From the NCBI GenBank assembly GCA_025141675.1, contig CP081161.1, positions 1,834,001-1,898,000 on the forward strand: a stretch of 64,000 nt of DNA. Reading direction: 5' to 3'. Below are positions 62,269 to 64,000 of this stretch, one piece after another (positions within the stretch are counted from its first letter, which is position 1; each line of letters starts with the position of its first letter). Below the pieces are notes generated by a model. It was not told the DNA's origin. It did not search any database and saw only the letters and a list, made by a program, of their open reading frames with translations. The position numbers were made by a program, and so were the translations under genes. The DNA comes from Rhodobacteraceae bacterium S2214. GTDB lineage: Bacteria; Pseudomonadota; Alphaproteobacteria; Rhodobacterales; Rhodobacteraceae.

Positions 62269-62390
62269 TGTTTATCCTTCGGTCTGTGCATTTAAGGTTT
62301 TGTTTTAGGGCAAGGCGCGCAAAGATAAAGCCCGGGACACAAAATGCGGCGCTTTTTCTTGGGTTCTTTCCAAGATCGCCGTAATGGGCA

Positions 62391-64000
62391 ATGATGAACG
62401 ACGAACCACAGCTAGACGCGGTCGAAGAACCGGCGACGCGGGCAAAGCCGCGGCGCAGCGCGTGGCGTCATTGGACGCTTCATAGTGTCAAGCTCGCTGC
62501 CGTTTTGTTGCTGACGCCGCTTGTGATTGCGATGATCGTGGCCATAGCCATTCTGGATCGTGACATTACCGCACCTTCGTGGATCAAATCGCGCGTAGAG
62601 GCGACAGCAGGTGACTTTCTCAGCGGTGGCGCGCTCAGCTTTGGCGAAGTGACCGTCAATCTGGGCCGCGACCTGCATCCGCGTGTCACATTGCGCGATA
62701 CCACATTGACCGATGCGGCAGGCACCACAGTGGCGCGCATTCCGGTCGTGCGTGGCTTGATGTCACCACGCGGTCTTGTGCTGCAAGGCGAAGCGTTGAT
62801 GCAGGACGTTCAGTTGAGCGGTGCACAGATTAATTTACGCCGAAACGCAGATGGCACTGTCGCACTCGCATTTCAGACGGGCGGGCAGGACGTGGGGCAG
62901 GCGGGCAGCTTTGCCGAATTGCTGGATCAGGTGGATCAGGCTTTTGAACAGCCTGCTCTTGCCGCGCTCGAAACGATCCGCGCAGACGGATTGATCGTCA
63001 ATTACCAAGATGCGCGGGCGGCCAAGGCGTGGACAGTGGATGGCGGCCAGATCAATCTGGACCTGCGCGACGACCAAACCGACTTGCGCGGCGCGTTTTC
63101 GGTATTGTCGGGCGGAGCAGGTGTCACCGATCTAGCACTTACATATAATAGCCCACGTGGCAGCCGGGCGGCTGAGTTTGGTGTGAACATTACAGACGCT
63201 TTTGCATCTGACATTGCCGCGCAATCAGCGGCACTAAGCTGGATGACCGATATCAACGCCCCGATTTCGCTGACGCTGCGGACCGTTATGGATGAAGCAG
63301 GCGCACTTGGACCATTGAATGCCACGTTGGCCTTGGGACAGGGTGCGTTGCAGCCCAATGCGGCCACAGAACCGATCCGGTTCGACGCAGCCAAGGCGTA
63401 TCTCAACTTTGATCCAGCCACACAGACGATCAGTTTTGATCAGATTGAGGTGAGCAGTGATTGGGGCAATCTACGCGCAAATGGTCAGGCGTTTCTGAAG
63501 GACATCGAAGATGGTCTTCCGCAATCGCTTGTTGGGCAATTCAGCTTTGCCGATACATTGTTGAACCCGCCGGGGCTGTATGAAAACGGCTTGAAACTGC
63601 CCAACACGCAAGTCGATATGCGCCTGAATCTCAGTCCCTTTGCAATCGATCTTGGTCAGGTCTTTGTGCAAACCGAAACCGTCAACATCCTCAGTAAAGG
63701 CCGGTTTGCGGCGACGGATGCAGGGTGGGACGTAGCTGTAGACGCAGGCATTGATCAGTTTGATCAAGCGGCGTTGTTACAGCTTTGGCCCGCGCAATCG
63801 CTCGGGAAAGTGCGCGGGTGGCTCGAACGTCAAGTTCCCTTGGCCGACTATTCCGATCTGCATTTCGCCTTTCGGAAACGTCCGGGCGCCGCCGCGCAAG
63901 TTGCAGGAAACTACGCATTTGAAAACGCGGAAATCTGGTTCCTGAATTCGATGCCACCCATTGTTGGTGCCGCGGGTCTGGGCACATTTACAGCCGACAC
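62391..64000 (+). CDS. AsmA-like/DUF3971 envelope protein, 3' part outside the window
   Basis: Translation from ATG 62391 stays open to the right edge (more than 530 codons). After a charged cytoplasmic start (MMNDEPQLDAVEEPATRAKP) a membrane segment follows at about 35-60 (LAAVLLLTPLVIAMIVAIAI). A large beta-rich periplasmic part comes next (FLSGGALSFGEVTVNLGRDL, PRVTLRDTTLTDAAGTTVAR, RGLVLQGEALMQDVQL). These traits fit the YhdP/AsmA family that helps move lipids to the outer membrane. Two adjacent ATGs (62391, 62394) are equally possible. Confidence 0.78.
   Translation, partial: MMNDEPQLDAVEEPATRAKPRRSAWRHWTLHSVKLAAVLLLTPLVIAMIVAIAILDRDITAPSWIKSRVEATAGDFLSGGALSFGEVTVNLGRDLHPRVTLRDTTLTDAAGTTVARIPVVRGLMSPRGLVLQGEALMQDVQLSGAQINLRRNADGTVALAFQTGGQDVGQAGSFAELLDQVDQAFEQPALAALETIRADGLIVNYQDARAAKAWTVDGGQINLDLRDDQTDLRGAFSVLSGGAGVTDLALTYNSPRGSRAAEFGVNITDAFASDIAAQSAALSWMTDINAPISLTLRTVMDEAGALGPLNATLALGQGALQPNAATEPIRFDAAKAYLNFDPATQTISFDQIEVSSDWGNLRANGQAFLKDIEDGLPQSLVGQFSFADTLLNPPGLYENGLKLPNTQVDMRLNLSPFAIDLGQVFVQTETVNILSKGRFAATDAGWDVAVDAGIDQFDQAALLQLWPAQSLGKVRGWLERQVPLADYSDLHFAFRKRPGAAAQVAGNYAFENAEIWFLNSMPPIVGAAGLGTFTAD

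Overview
The window reads as chromosomal DNA of a marine alphaproteobacterium of the Roseobacter group (Rhodobacteraceae; Loktanella/Octadecabacter/Yoonia-like by general feel, species not determinable here). The reasons are the gene content and order (cysG-DUF2849-cysI-cysH-DUF934-fpr, a TRAP dicarboxylate cluster, a 407-residue HemA of Rhodobacter type, bactofilin next to an M23 peptidase), FnrL-like sites, and the dispersed GCCTCCGGCGGGGATATTT element that I associate with this group. Coding density is high. I see no prophage, transposase or CRISPR array, so this is mostly core genome with a few unusual spots.

Layout: pyrE (cut by the left edge) and pyrC (1-1561); two small envelope proteins (1661-2946); an alpha/beta-fold protein of unknown role, a glutaryl-CoA-dehydrogenase-like enzyme and an acetyltransferase (3012-5966); a four-gene cox-type molybdenum-enzyme maturation operon without its structural genes (6043-10251); infC with an AUA start codon and a partly duplicated 3' end (10303-10980); an Ala/Glu-rich membrane-anchored protein (11179-12270); the assimilatory sulfate reduction operon on the minus strand with a divergent Lrp-type regulator (12348-18405); a cytochrome P450 divergent from an AerR/PpaA-like B12-domain protein (18489-20661); a complete dicarboxylate two-component system plus TRAP transporter, dctBD-dctPQM (20700-27123); tpiA, a 2OG-Fe(II) oxygenase, Fe-S assembly factors and a phosphodiesterase (27263-31424); a small-protein region, tgt, a membrane protein, lon and an HU-like protein (31767-37846).

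From 37896 to 41260 two identical tRNA-Val(UAC) genes and two identical tRNA-Asp(GUC) genes are interleaved with small protein genes. The right part holds peptidases (S41, M20), a P460-type cytochrome, hemA behind two FNR-type boxes, a RodZ-like protein, ispG, two exported proteins, an aminotransferase, the cell-wall pair amiC and PBP1A, prfB, two tandem TbpB-like lipoproteins, bactofilin plus M23 peptidase, a ferritin-like DUF455 protein, bcp, and the start of a large AsmA-like envelope protein cut by the right edge.

The genes work together in several modules. Siroheme synthesis (CysG) feeds CysI, which reduces the sulfite made by CysH, with Fpr as a plausible electron source. DctB/DctD probably control DctPQM. 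HemA is probably tuned to oxygen. Lon appears to have a heat-shock promoter. AmiC, PBP1A, bactofilin, the M23 peptidase and RodZ are all cell-shape or wall functions. The most unusual features are the infC start codon and duplication, the DctD-type regulator that has lost its sigma-54 contact loop, the cox maturation operon, the AerR-like/P450 pair, and the low-complexity Ala/Glu protein.
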